DNA of 64,000 nt from Selenomonas sp. AB3002 (GTDB lineage Bacteria; Bacillota; Negativicutes; Selenomonadales; Selenomonadaceae). Position 1 is the first letter of the stretch. Each line of letters starts with the position of its first letter. The notes below the pieces were generated by a model, which was not told where the DNA came from, did no database searches, and saw nothing but the letters and a program-made list of their open reading frames with translations. Positions 27,460 through 36,047 of the stretch are shown here, in pieces. The DNA lies in contig NZ_JNIO01000007.1 of assembly GCF_000702545.1 (NCBI RefSeq), positions 124,001 through 188,000 on the forward strand. Direction: 5' to 3'. The translations under genes were made by a program, and so were the position numbers.

Positions 27460-27681
27460 ATGGCAGTAAAGAACGGAGAAATCAGCAAGCTTATCCTGAA
27501 GGTGGAGAATGGCTACGGCAAGAACGGCCAGACCAATTTTGCCCAGCGCACCTTCCAGCACATCAGCCCGGCCCTTTCCGACGATGATGCCTACGCCATC
27601 GGTGAGGCCCTGGCAGGACTCCAGTCCCATACCCTGGGAACTGTGTCCCGCACGGACAGCGCCAGCCTCATCGCAGGCTGA
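27460..27681 (+). CDS. DUF1659 family protein
   Basis: This 73-residue protein ('ISKLILKVENGYGKNGQTNF', 'AYAIGEALAGLQSHTLGTV') fits DUF1659. The family is found beside DUF2922 proteins in many Firmicutes. GAGAGGAG lies upstream of the ATG. The function is unknown. It forms a unit with the DUF2922 gene 100 bp downstream. Confidence 0.85.
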   Translation: MAVKNGEISKLILKVENGYGKNGQTNFAQRTFQHISPALSDDDAYAIGEALAGLQSHTLGTVSRTDSASLIAG

Positions 27682-27781
27682 GCAGCAAAAGCCGGTATAC
27701 CAGACTCACACCACACTACATAGTAAATCCACAGCAAGAATCACAGCAAAGATTTATCAGTGAAGGAAGGAGAAATGCACC

Positions 27782-27991
27782 ATGAAGACGCTGAAAATGG
27801 TATTCACCCTGGAAGCAGGTGGCAACATCACCTATAGCCTGAACGACCCCAAGGAGGGGCTGACCAGGAAGGAAGTCACGGATGTCATGCAGACAATGCT
27901 TGACAAGAAAGCTGTAGAGTCCGCCGGCGAAATCGCCACCGCCATCAAGGACGCCTACATCTACGATGCCAGCCGTTTGGAGCTGGAGTGA
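27782..27991 (+). CDS. DUF2922 family protein
   Basis: This 69-residue protein ('KTLKMVFTLEAGGNITYSL', 'DAYIYDASRLELE') fits DUF2922. The DUF1659-DUF2922 pair is conserved, and both look like short beta-strand-rich proteins. AAGGAAGGAG precedes the start region. Function is unknown; no phage genes are nearby. Confidence 0.85.
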   Translation: MKTLKMVFTLEAGGNITYSLNDPKEGLTRKEVTDVMQTMLDKKAVESAGEIATAIKDAYIYDASRLELE

Positions 27992-28024
27992 GATAACAGC
28001 ATAGGCAAGGAAAGGCCCCTCGTG

Positions 28025-28054
28025 AGCGTCAGACTGAATGGTCTGGCGCTTTTT
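28025..28054 (+). terminator. Terminator after DUF2922 gene
   Basis: AGCGTCAGAC pairs with GTCTGGCGCT (one G-T pair) and is followed by five T. Confidence 0.75.
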
Positions 28055-28128
28055 CTCTTTAATGTACAAAGTTACACGATTATGCTATACTATCCACGTT
28101 AATCATTAGTGTGAAGGGAGTTTTATTT

Positions 28129-29496
28129 TTGGATAGAGGATTTTCCACCCGGCTGGGGTTCATCCTGGTTTCGGCAGGATGTGCCATCGGTCTGGGTAAT
28201 GTTTGGAGGTTCCCGTTTATCACGGGCATGTACGGCGGGGCCTCTTTTGTGCTGATATATCTGGTGTTCCTGGCGCTTTTGGGACTGCCCATCATGGTGG
28301 CGGAGTTTGCTGTGGGGCGGTCCAGCCTGCATTCAGCGGCTCTGTCCTTTGACGCTCTGGAGCCCAAGGGGACCAAGTGGCACTGGTATAAATACGGGGC
28401 CATTGCCGGCAATATGCTGCTGATGATGTTTTATACCACCGTGGCGGGGTGGATGTTCTACTACGTTTACAAGATGGGTTCCGGGGACCTGGCTGGTCTT
28501 GATGCCGATGGCATTGGGGGCGCCTTTGGGGCGCTGCTCTCTGACCCGCTCACTATGACGGCCTGGATGGCGCTGGTGGTCATTCTGGGGGGCGGTGTCT
28601 GCTACCTGGGAGTCAAGGCTGGCGTGGAGCGCATCACCAAGACCATGATGATGTTCCTGCTGGTGCTGATGGTGGTACTGGCGGTGAATTCCATGCTGCT
28701 GCCCGGGGGCGGAGAAGGCCTGCGCTATTACCTCTATCCTGATTTCAACCGCCTGCTGGAGCATGGACTCTCTGAGGTGATCTTTGCCGCCATGGGGCAG
28801 GCTTTCTTCACCCTGTCTATCGGCATCGGCGCCCTGGCCATCTTCGGCAGCTATATAGGCAAGAAAAAGCGCCTGACTGGGGAGGCGGCCTGGGTTATCG
28901 GGCTGGATACGGCTGTGGCTCTCATGGCTGGTCTCATCATCTTTCCTGCCTGCGCTGCCTACGGGGTGAGCCCGGCAGCAGGGCCTAACCTGCTGTTCAT
29001 TACGCTTCCTCAGGTGTTCAATAATATGCCTTTGGGGCAGCTCTGGGGGACTTTGTTCTTCCTGTTCATGAGCTTTGCGGCTCTGTCTACGGTTATTGCG
29101 GTGTTTGAGAATCTCATCTGCTGCTTCCTGGAACTCTTGCGGAAGGACCGCAAGATCATCATCCGCTGGGGCATGCTGGTGGTATTCCTGCTGTCCCTGC
29201 CCTGCGCTCTTGGCTTCAATGTGCTGTCGGATTTCCAGCCCCTGGGTCCGGGGACCTGCGTGCTGGATTTGGAGGATTTTTTGGTCAGCAACAATGTGCT
29301 GCCTTTGGGGTCGCTGGTTTACCTGCTGTTCTGCGTCAGCAGGTATGGCTGGGGCTGGGATAATTTCATTAAGGAGGCCGATACGGGCCACGGGATGAAG
29401 TTTCCGGCGTGGACCAGGGCTTATCTGAATTATGTGCTGCCGGCATTAGTGCTGATTATATTTATTAATGGCTATTACGCGCTTTTCTTTAAGTAA
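28129..29496 (+). CDS. Sodium-dependent amino acid transporter (SNF/NSS family)
   Basis: This 455-residue protein has about eleven membrane helices. The sodium and substrate site of the LeuT fold is visible in 'FILVSAGCAIGLGNVWRFPF'. Family members import neutral amino acids with Na+; the substrate is not predictable. The TTG at 28129 is chosen because AAGGGAG lies 8 bases upstream; a GTG at 28111 has none. A possible promoter (TGTACA-17-TATACT) ends at 28091. A family A repeat follows directly. Confidence 0.92.
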   Translation: MDRGFSTRLGFILVSAGCAIGLGNVWRFPFITGMYGGASFVLIYLVFLALLGLPIMVAEFAVGRSSLHSAALSFDALEPKGTKWHWYKYGAIAGNMLLMMFYTTVAGWMFYYVYKMGSGDLAGLDADGIGGAFGALLSDPLTMTAWMALVVILGGGVCYLGVKAGVERITKTMMMFLLVLMVVLAVNSMLLPGGGEGLRYYLYPDFNRLLEHGLSEVIFAAMGQAFFTLSIGIGALAIFGSYIGKKKRLTGEAAWVIGLDTAVALMAGLIIFPACAAYGVSPAAGPNLLFITLPQVFNNMPLGQLWGTLFFLFMSFAALSTVIAVFENLICCFLELLRKDRKIIIRWGMLVVFLLSLPCALGFNVLSDFQPLGPGTCVLDLEDFLVSNNVLPLGSLVYLLFCVSRYGWGWDNFIKEADTGHGMKFPAWTRAYLNYVLPALVLIIFINGYYALFFK

Positions 29497-29620
29497 AGTT
29501 TCGGCTGTTCATTTTCTTTGGCGCAAAGAAAACGAACCAAAAGAAAACGCGGACTGAAATCACATCGTGTGATTTCCGCGTCCGCGGGGCCCATCCATGG
29601 GCCCTGGGGGTTCGGGATGT
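29497..29620 (+). repeat. Dispersed palindromic repeat, family A
   Basis: It contains GTTTCGGCTGTTC, the arm pair TTTTCTTTG/CAAAGAAAA, the GAAATCACATCG/CGATGTGATTTC-like pair, and GGGCCCATCCATGGGCCC. It starts within a few bases of the symporter stop and reads in the same direction. Confidence 0.88.
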
Positions 29621-29677
29621 AGCGTAGTTTTAGGTTTGAGGCTTTTGTTGATGTGTTTACTGCTGGGAGAGGACTTG

Positions 29678-29728
29678 CCTCCACCGCTTGCGGGGGAGGT
29701 GGCAGCCGAAGGCTGACGGAAGGGGGGA
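29678..29728 (+). repeat. Half copy of family B repeat
   Basis: It has only the left half (CCTCCACCGCTTGCGGGGG, GGTGGCAGCCGAAGGCTGAC, GGAAGGGGGG). The final GGAAGGGGGG lies 8 bases before the ATG of the next gene and appears to serve as its ribosome-binding site. Confidence 0.75.
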
Positions 29729-29734
29729 ACACCG

Positions 29735-30505
29735 ATGCGTTTGGAAGAAATCATCAACCAACATCGTGAAGCGCTGAATGACACCGATATGCTTATCTAC
29801 AAGTACATAGTCCAGCACCGGGCTGATGTTCGTCATATCTCCATACATGAGCTGGCGAAGCATTGTGCTGTTTCTTCTACCACTATTGTCCGCTTTGCTC
29901 AGAAGCTGGGCTTTGATGGGTTTGGTGACCTGAAGGCCGTGCTGAAGATGGAGGAAGGGGCCAAGTCCTATTATAGCGAAGATGTGCTGGAGGATTTGCG
30001 GTCCTTCTATGCCCAGACTACGGAGCGGGTGCTGAAGAGGAATTTTGACAGTGCCAGCCGGCTGGTGCATGAGGCTGACCGGGTCTTTATCTTTGCTTCG
30101 GGTTATGTCCAGAGCAATGTGGCCCAGGAGCTGAAAAGGCTGTTCTTCTATGACAATGTGTTGATTTATGAGATCAGCGGCACTGAGGAGTTCGCCTCCA
30201 TTTCCCAGAGCCTGACGGCAGATGACCTCTTCATTTTCGTGTCCCTGTCCGGGGAGACGCCTACGGTGGTGGACTTTGCCCGAAGATTAAGGCTCCTTGA
30301 TGTGCCCTTTATCTCCATCACCAAGCTCCACGACAATACCCTGGCCAGTTTGTCCACAGTGAACCTGTATGTGTCACCGGCCAGGTTCCAGCTCTACGAT
30401 GAGGATGATGAGAGGACGGCATTTCAGTCCATGCTGCCTTATTTCATGCTGGTGGAAGTTTGGTATGTGAAGTATCGTATGTATTTGCAGGGGAAGGGTG
30501 AATAA
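29735..30505 (+). CDS. RpiR/MurR family transcriptional regulator with SIS domain
   Basis: This 256-residue protein has an N-terminal helix-turn-helix ('SIHELAKHCAVSSTTIVRFAQ', residues about 36-57) and a C-terminal sugar-isomerase (SIS) domain with 'IFVSLSGETPTVVDFARRLR'. Such regulators bind phosphosugars. The alpha-glucoside PTS operon starts 700 bp downstream behind a toxin-antitoxin pair, and it is the likely target. Its Shine-Dalgarno comes from a truncated dispersed repeat. Confidence 0.9.
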   Translation: MRLEEIINQHREALNDTDMLIYKYIVQHRADVRHISIHELAKHCAVSSTTIVRFAQKLGFDGFGDLKAVLKMEEGAKSYYSEDVLEDLRSFYAQTTERVLKRNFDSASRLVHEADRVFIFASGYVQSNVAQELKRLFFYDNVLIYEISGTEEFASISQSLTADDLFIFVSLSGETPTVVDFARRLRLLDVPFISITKLHDNTLASLSTVNLYVSPARFQLYDEDDERTAFQSMLPYFMLVEVWYVKYRMYLQGKGE

Positions 30506-30507
30506 TC

Positions 30508-30660
30508 ATGGAAAAAAACAGTGAGCAAAGCAATAAGGAAAATAAGACCACAGTGACTACCAGCAAGAACAATCCGCAAATCAAAGAGAAATTGCAGAAA
30601 ATCTCCAAGATGCTTATAGAAAAGAACGAAGTTGCCTATAGAAAGCTGGCCAACCAATGA
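30508..30660 (+). CDS. Antitoxin of Doc-type toxin-antitoxin pair (50 aa)
   Basis: This 50-residue protein is Lys/Asn/Gln-rich at the start and ends in a helix 'KISKMLIEKNEVAYRKLAN'. It starts 2 bases after the rpiR stop, with GGGAAGGG before it, and its stop overlaps the doc start (ATGA). Size, position and the C-terminal helix fit the short antitoxins paired with Doc in Firmicutes, where such a helix blocks the Doc active site. It has no visible DNA-binding domain. Confidence 0.75.
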   Translation: MEKNSEQSNKENKTTVTTSKNNPQIKEKLQKISKMLIEKNEVAYRKLANQ

Positions 30661-31049
30661 TGCACGAAATTGCCCAAATTATCATAGATGATGTGCTGGC
30701 TTTCCATGAAGATATGGAAAATAGTGACATACCTACGGAAAGAGGCTTGCGCGACTATGGTCTGTTGGCATCTGCCGTGAATGCTCCTTTTCAGACTTTT
30801 ATGGGAGAAGATTTATTTCCTGATATGCTGACCAAGGCGGCACATTTATGTTATGGCATTGCCAATAATCATCCTTTTGTAGATGGGAATAAACGGGCGG
30901 CTGTTCATACGATGTTAGCATACTTGATGTTGAACGATGTGACGATAAACTATCAACAGGAAGATTTATACAATATGGGCATGGCCGTTGCTATGAGCAA
31001 AATGACCTGTGAGGATATTGTAAATTGGCTCCGGGAGAGAATTGAGTAA
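30657..31049 (+). CDS. doc: Doc family toxin (death on curing)
   Basis: This 130-residue protein has the Doc variant of the Fic motif, 'HPFVDGNKR' at residues 72-80. Lys replaces the second Gly, which in Doc turns AMP transfer into phosphorylation. Phage P1 Doc phosphorylates EF-Tu and stops translation; the same target is likely here. It is coupled to the 50-residue antitoxin by a 4-base overlap. A strong terminator follows at 31111. Confidence 0.9.
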   Translation: MMHEIAQIIIDDVLAFHEDMENSDIPTERGLRDYGLLASAVNAPFQTFMGEDLFPDMLTKAAHLCYGIANNHPFVDGNKRAAVHTMLAYLMLNDVTINYQQEDLYNMGMAVAMSKMTCEDIVNWLRERIE

Positions 31050-31110
31050 TAAGGGCATGTAACAAGTTACGCCCAATGTAACAAAATACAACCGTTGGCA
31101 GAAATGCCGA

Positions 31111-31146
31111 AAGCCCGCGAAACTATTGCCTTCGCGGGCTTTTTTG
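31111..31146 (+). terminator. Terminator after doc
   Basis: AAGCCCGCGAA pairs with TTCGCGGGCTT and is followed by six T. It separates the toxin pair from the PTS operon. Confidence 0.9.
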
Positions 31147-31204
31147 TTGTATCCTTGAACCATCAAAAGAAATGGATTAGGGTCTTATTTAGGGGGTAAT
31201 TTTC

Positions 31205-33319
31205 ATGACCATCAGCAAAGACCGCCTCATGCAGGGCATGCAGCGGTTTGGCGGCGCTATGTATACGCCGGTTATCTTGTTTGCTTTCTTCGGCCTTGCG
31301 GTGGCTATCTCCATCGTCTGCAAGAACGAAGGGCTCCTGGGCAGCCTGGCTGCCAAGGGCACTATGTGGTATGACTTCTGGTATGTGGTGGAGCAGGGGG
31401 CCTGGACGGTGTTCAGCCAGATGCCCATTCTCTTTGCCATCGCCGTGCCTATCGGCTTTGCCAAGAAGGAACAGGCCCGCTGCGCCATGGAGTCCTTCGT
31501 CATCTATATGATCTTCAACTACTTCATTTCCGGGTTCCTCACCCTGCACGGCGCTTATTTCGGCGTTGATTACAGTGTGGACGCTGGGGCAGGTACGGGC
31601 CTGGCTATGATTGCCGGCATCAAGACCTTGGACATGGGCATGCTGGGGGCCATCTTCATCGCCTGCACCACGGCCTGGCTCCACAATCGCTTCTATGACA
31701 CCAATATCCCCGACTGGATGGGGATTTTCAAGGGCCCTGCTTTCGTAGTGGCTGTGGGCTTTGCCCTGATGATTCCCGTGGCTTTCCTCTTCTGCATGGT
31801 CTGGCCGGCTATCCAGCACGCTATCATGCAGTTCCAGGATTTCCTCAAGACCAGCGGTCTGGTAGGCGTCTGGGCTTACACCTTCTCCGAGAGAATCCTT
31901 CTCCCGGCTGGTCTCCATCATTTCATCTATCTGCCTTTCATCTTTGGTCCTGCTGTCTGCGATGGCGGCATTCAGGCTTACTGGCTGCAGCACCTCAATG
32001 ACTTTGCGGTAAGCGGCCAGAGTCTGGCTGAAATGTTCCCCGAGGGCGGTTTTGCCCTCCACGGCAATTCCAAGATTTTCGGCCTGCCCGGTGCGGCACT
32101 GGCTATCTATATGTGCGCCAAGCCTGAGAAAAAGAAAAAGACGGCAGCGCTCCTCATTCCTGCAACTCTCACCGCCATGCTCTGCGGTATCACGGAACCT
32201 CTTGAGTTCACCTTCCTGTTTGTAGCACCTCTCCTCTATGCCGTACATGCTGTACTGGCTGCCTGCCTTGCTTCTGCCCTTTATGCAGCAGGACTGGCTG
32301 GCAACTTCGGCGGCGGCCTTATCGATGCTTTCGTGCAGAACTGGATTCCTCTCTTCCAGTATCATTCCGGCACCTACATTCTTCAGATTCTCATCGGCCT
32401 TGCTTTCACGGCCATCTACTTCGTGGTTTTCCGCACTCTGATTTTGAAATTCGACTATGCTACTCCTGGCCGCACGGCTGACGATGTGGAGGACAAGCTC
32501 TTCTCCAAGGCTGAGTATCAGGCCAAGAAGGAAATGGAAGAAATGGGTCTGGCTGACAATGCTCTGGCCATCAAGGCCAAGGTCTTCCTGGACTGCCTGG
32601 GCGGCCCAGAGAACATCAAGGAAGTCACCAACTGCGCTACCCGCCTGCGTGTGACGGTAGCAGATCCTGACAAGGTTGCTCCCGTGGGCAAGTTCACCAA
32701 GGCTGGCGCTTTCGGCCTGGTGAAGAACGGCCGCGCCCTGCAGGTAATCGTGGGCCTGTCCGTGCCCCAGGTACGCAGCTACTTCGATGCCCTGCTGAAG
32801 GGTGAAACGATTGAGGGGGCAGCTCCCGTTGCTGCCAAGTCCGAAGAAAATATGGACAGCAGCCTGGCCATGAAGCTCCATGCCTGCGTCACCGGACGCC
32901 TCATGGATATGACGGAAGTTCCTGACGATATGTTCTCCCAGAAGATGATGGGTGACGGCATTGCCATCGAGCCCATTGGGGATACGGTAGTGGCTCCCGC
33001 TGACGCCGAGGTCACCATGATCATGGAGGAAAGCCTCCACGCCATCGGCCTGCGCATGAAGAACGGCGCCGAGATTCTCATTCACATCGGCATCGACACC
33101 GTGAAGCTGAACGGCGAAGGCTTCCAGGCTCTGGTCAAGGCTGGTGACAAGGTAGCCGAAGGCACCCCGCTCATCAAGTTCGATAAAGAGGTCATCAAGG
33201 CCGCAGGCTACGGCACCACGGTTATCATGGCCGTGACCAACAGCGCCGACTACCCCCAGATGCAGAAGCATGAAGATGCAGAGGTAGTGGTCAGCGAGAC
33301 ACCGGTACTTGTTTTTTAA
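31205..33319 (+). CDS. PTS alpha-glucoside-type EIICBA transporter
   Basis: This 704-residue protein has an EIIC domain with about ten membrane segments (residues 1-430), an EIIB domain with the phospho-cysteine in 'TNCATRLRV' (Cys477), and a glucose-type EIIA domain with the phospho-histidine in 'EILIHIGIDTVKL' (His627). The glucosidase directly downstream and the similarity of 'RFGGAMYTPVILFAFFGLAV' to maltose/alpha-glucoside permeases suggest uptake of maltose, isomaltose or sucrose isomers. It is followed by the glucosidase after 15 bases, an operon. Confidence 0.92.
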   Translation: MTISKDRLMQGMQRFGGAMYTPVILFAFFGLAVAISIVCKNEGLLGSLAAKGTMWYDFWYVVEQGAWTVFSQMPILFAIAVPIGFAKKEQARCAMESFVIYMIFNYFISGFLTLHGAYFGVDYSVDAGAGTGLAMIAGIKTLDMGMLGAIFIACTTAWLHNRFYDTNIPDWMGIFKGPAFVVAVGFALMIPVAFLFCMVWPAIQHAIMQFQDFLKTSGLVGVWAYTFSERILLPAGLHHFIYLPFIFGPAVCDGGIQAYWLQHLNDFAVSGQSLAEMFPEGGFALHGNSKIFGLPGAALAIYMCAKPEKKKKTAALLIPATLTAMLCGITEPLEFTFLFVAPLLYAVHAVLAACLASALYAAGLAGNFGGGLIDAFVQNWIPLFQYHSGTYILQILIGLAFTAIYFVVFRTLILKFDYATPGRTADDVEDKLFSKAEYQAKKEMEEMGLADNALAIKAKVFLDCLGGPENIKEVTNCATRLRVTVADPDKVAPVGKFTKAGAFGLVKNGRALQVIVGLSVPQVRSYFDALLKGETIEGAAPVAAKSEENMDSSLAMKLHACVTGRLMDMTEVPDDMFSQKMMGDGIAIEPIGDTVVAPADAEVTMIMEESLHAIGLRMKNGAEILIHIGIDTVKLNGEGFQALVKAGDKVAEGTPLIKFDKEVIKAAGYGTTVIMAVTNSADYPQMQKHEDAEVVVSETPVLVF

Positions 33320-33334
33320 AAACGGAGAAAATCA

Positions 33335-35020
33335 ATGGATAAGATAAAATGGTGGCAGAAGACCAATGTCTATCAGGTCTACCCCAAGAGCTTCCTGGAC
33401 ACCACAGGCAGCGGCACCGGGGACCTCAATGGCGTCACCGAAAAACTGGACTATCTGAAGACTTTGGGTACGGGGGCTATCTGGCTCACCCCCGTTTACC
33501 CTTCCCCCATGGTGGACAATGGCTATGACATAGCCGACTTCACGGGCATTGATTCCAGCTACGGCACCATGGCGGATATGGAAAGACTGATTGAGGAAGC
33601 TGACCGCCGGGGCATCAAAATCGTCATGGATCTTGTTTACAACCATTCCTCCGACCAGCACCCCTGGTTTATTGATTCCGCTTCTTCTTGTGACAGCGAG
33701 CATAGCGACTGGTATATCTGGCGGGATGCCAGGCCTGATGGCAGCGCTCCCACCAACTGGCGCTCCATCTTCGGCGGCAGTGCCTGGAAGTGGTGCGAGG
33801 CAAGGCAGCAGTATTATCTGCACACCTTTGCCGAGGCCCAGCCGGATCTGAACTGGGAAAATCCGAAAGTCCGTCAGGCCCTCTATGATGCGGCCAACTT
33901 CTGGCTGGACAAGGGAGTGGGAGGCTTCCGCATTGATGCCATTGTCTACATCAAGAAGCCGAAAGAATTTGTGGATGGTGAGCCGGACAGCGAGGACGGC
34001 CTGGTGAACATCCACTCCATGATTGCAAATACCCCGGGAATCCTTGATTTTCTCCATGAGTTCAAGGAGAAGGTCTTCAAGGGCCACGATATCTTCACGG
34101 TGGCAGAGGCCAACGGCGTAGAGCCGAATGACCTGCCCCATTGGGTGGGGGAGAAGGGCGCCTTTGATATGCTCTTTGAGTTCTCCCACATGAACCTGGA
34201 GTTCCCCAAGGGGGAGCTTTGGGGACAGGCCACGGGCTACACCCCGGCGGTGATTCCCGGCCTGAAGAAAGTTTTGACGGCAAGCCAGCAAGCCACGGCG
34301 GAAAATGGCTGGTACCCCATTTTCTTTGAAAACCACGACCAGATGAGGTGCACGAGGCACTATTTCCCCGATAGTGCCCCCAAGGACCTCACCGCCAAGG
34401 CTATGGCTTCCATACTGCTGACCCTCCGGGGCACCCCCTTCATCTACGAAGGGCAGGAACTGGGCCTTTCCAATGTGGCCTGGGACAGCATTGAGGATTA
34501 CAATGACATTTCTTCCAAAGGCCAGTATGCGCTGGCTTTGGAGGAGGGGAAGACCCCTGAGGAGGCCCTGGAGATTGTGCACCGCTACAGCAGGGATAAT
34601 GCCCGCACGCCTATGCAGTGGACGAAGGGGAAGAACGCAGGTTTTTCCGTGGGCACGCCCTGGCTGCCTGTGCATGAGGAGTTTGCTTCTGAGTGCGTGG
34701 AGACGGAGGCCAAAGAGGAAGACTCTGTGCTGAGCTATTACCGCAGGCTGGCAGATATGAGGCAGCATGGGGAGGCGGCTGGAGTACTTATTCAGGGGGA
34801 TTATGAGGAACTGCTGAAGGATAATTCCTCCTTGATGGCGTTCAAGCGCAGCTTTGGGTGCCGGGAGGTTTATACGGTGGTTAATTTCACTGGTGAGGAG
34901 CAGAAATACGAGTTGCCGGAATTGGAAACGGCTTCGTTGGAAGTGGCTTCTTTGGAGGAAAGTTCCAAAGGTCTCTTGAGGCCATTTGAGGCTCAGATTT
35001 ACATTCGGGAGACTTGTTAA
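33335..35020 (+). CDS. Alpha-glucosidase, GH13 (oligo-1,6-glucosidase/trehalose-6-phosphate hydrolase type)
   Basis: This 561-residue GH13 enzyme starts 'WWQKTNVYQVYPKSFLD'. Conserved regions are visible: 'DLVYNHSSDQH', the nucleophile in 'GFRIDAIV', the acid/base Glu in 'FTVAEAN' and the third acid in 'FFENHDQ'. It would split the (phosphorylated) alpha-glucoside brought in by the PTS. TreC, MalL and related enzymes cannot be told apart safely. It is cytoplasmic, without a signal peptide. A family A repeat follows its stop. Confidence 0.93.
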   Translation: MDKIKWWQKTNVYQVYPKSFLDTTGSGTGDLNGVTEKLDYLKTLGTGAIWLTPVYPSPMVDNGYDIADFTGIDSSYGTMADMERLIEEADRRGIKIVMDLVYNHSSDQHPWFIDSASSCDSEHSDWYIWRDARPDGSAPTNWRSIFGGSAWKWCEARQQYYLHTFAEAQPDLNWENPKVRQALYDAANFWLDKGVGGFRIDAIVYIKKPKEFVDGEPDSEDGLVNIHSMIANTPGILDFLHEFKEKVFKGHDIFTVAEANGVEPNDLPHWVGEKGAFDMLFEFSHMNLEFPKGELWGQATGYTPAVIPGLKKVLTASQQATAENGWYPIFFENHDQMRCTRHYFPDSAPKDLTAKAMASILLTLRGTPFIYEGQELGLSNVAWDSIEDYNDISSKGQYALALEEGKTPEEALEIVHRYSRDNARTPMQWTKGKNAGFSVGTPWLPVHEEFASECVETEAKEEDSVLSYYRRLADMRQHGEAAGVLIQGDYEELLKDNSSLMAFKRSFGCREVYTVVNFTGEEQKYELPELETASLEVASLEESSKGLLRPFEAQIYIRETC

Positions 35021-35140
35021 GTTGCCCAGTTACTTTCTTTGGCGCAAAGAAAGTAACCAAAGAAACAGCGGACTGAAATCACATCCTATGATTTCCGCGT
35101 CCGCGGGGCCCATCCATGGGCCCTGGGGTTCGGGGGGAGC
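35021..35140 (+). repeat. Dispersed palindromic repeat, family A
   Basis: TTACTTTCTTTGGCGCAAAG leads, then ACTGAAATCACATCCTATG, CCGCGTCCGCGGGGCCCATC and CATGGGCCC. It begins right after the glucosidase stop, sense orientation. Confidence 0.88.
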
Positions 35141-35225
35141 GGCCTCGTTGCCTTGCGGCAACATCGGGGTGACGGAGTGAAGGTTGAGTAGAAATTTTGT
35201 TACTGTATGAAACAGGTGATACACA

Positions 35226-35999
35226 ATGAAGATAGGCGCAAGTGATTATGACGGTACTTTGTTCCGTCAGAGGACCATATCCTCTGAGGATGTGGAAGGT
35301 GTCCGGGCCTGGCGGAGGGCGGGGCATAAGTTTGGGGTGGTCAGCGGGCGTGATTATGGCATGCTGATGCCTCAGCTGGAGCATTATGGCATCGAGTCTG
35401 ATTATGCTGTCTGCAACAACGGTGGCATCATCTTCAAGGCCGATGGCACTCCCCTCTGGCAGGGCAGCATTCCTCTTTCCGTGCTGGCCCAGATTGTCAA
35501 GGAGCCCAGCGTGGACAAGTCCTTTCACTACGCCTTCTCCGCCGTGGACAGGACTTTCCTCTACCATGAGGGTGAGGGGTCATGGATTATGCGGGAGGCG
35601 CTGGAATGGGACTTCCCCATTGAGAAGATTACCGAGGAGGATATCCTGAACCTTCCCCGCATCCATCAGTTCTGCCTGGGCTACCCTGAGGCAGGCATGG
35701 CAGACGAAACCGCTGCCATCATCAATGCCAAATACGGCGAGTTTGTCCATGCCTATCCAAATGGCTGCAGCGTGGACATCACCCCTGCCGGGGTCAGCAA
35801 GAGCCAGGGCATAGATACCCTGCTGGAACTCATGGGCTGGCAGCAGGCAGAGGTCTTCGCCATCGGCGACGAGACCAACGACCTGCCCATGCTGGAAGCC
35901 TTCGACGGCTTCACCGTGGACACCGCCCGTGAGGCCATCAAGGAAAAAGCCCGTGCCGTCTACGGTGGCGTGGGGGATATGCTGGTGGATAATATTTAA
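35226..35999 (+). CDS. HAD-superfamily hydrolase, Cof/YidA type
   Basis: This 257-residue protein has HAD motif I 'ASDYDGTL', a C2-type cap, and motifs III/IV 'KSQGIDTLLELM' and 'AIGDETNDLPMLEAF'. Cof-type enzymes dephosphorylate sugar phosphates or cofactors. Its place behind the alpha-glucoside genes suggests a role in relieving sugar-phosphate stress, an inference. A terminator follows. Confidence 0.9.
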   Translation: MKIGASDYDGTLFRQRTISSEDVEGVRAWRRAGHKFGVVSGRDYGMLMPQLEHYGIESDYAVCNNGGIIFKADGTPLWQGSIPLSVLAQIVKEPSVDKSFHYAFSAVDRTFLYHEGEGSWIMREALEWDFPIEKITEEDILNLPRIHQFCLGYPEAGMADETAAIINAKYGEFVHAYPNGCSVDITPAGVSKSQGIDTLLELMGWQQAEVFAIGDETNDLPMLEAFDGFTVDTAREAIKEKARAVYGGVGDMLVDNI

Positions 36000-36006
36000 G
36001 CACATA

Positions 36007-36035
36007 AAAATGCAGGCTGCCTTGAGCCTGCATTT
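36007..36035. terminator. Bidirectional terminator
   Basis: AAATGCAGGCT pairs with AGCCTGCATTT and is flanked by A and T runs. It is shared by the HAD gene and the convergent signalling operon. Confidence 0.88.
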
Positions 36036-36047
36036 TTTTGTAGAAAG

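Noticed and set aside
27460-27991. Prophage remnant around DUF1659/DUF2922 genes
   Set aside because: No integrase, capsid, lysis or attachment-site signal is nearby, and the pair is common in non-phage contexts.
31163-33271. 702-residue open frame opposite the PTS transporter gene
   Set aside because: Shadow frame; the PTS gene on the plus strand has complete domain motifs and a proper start.
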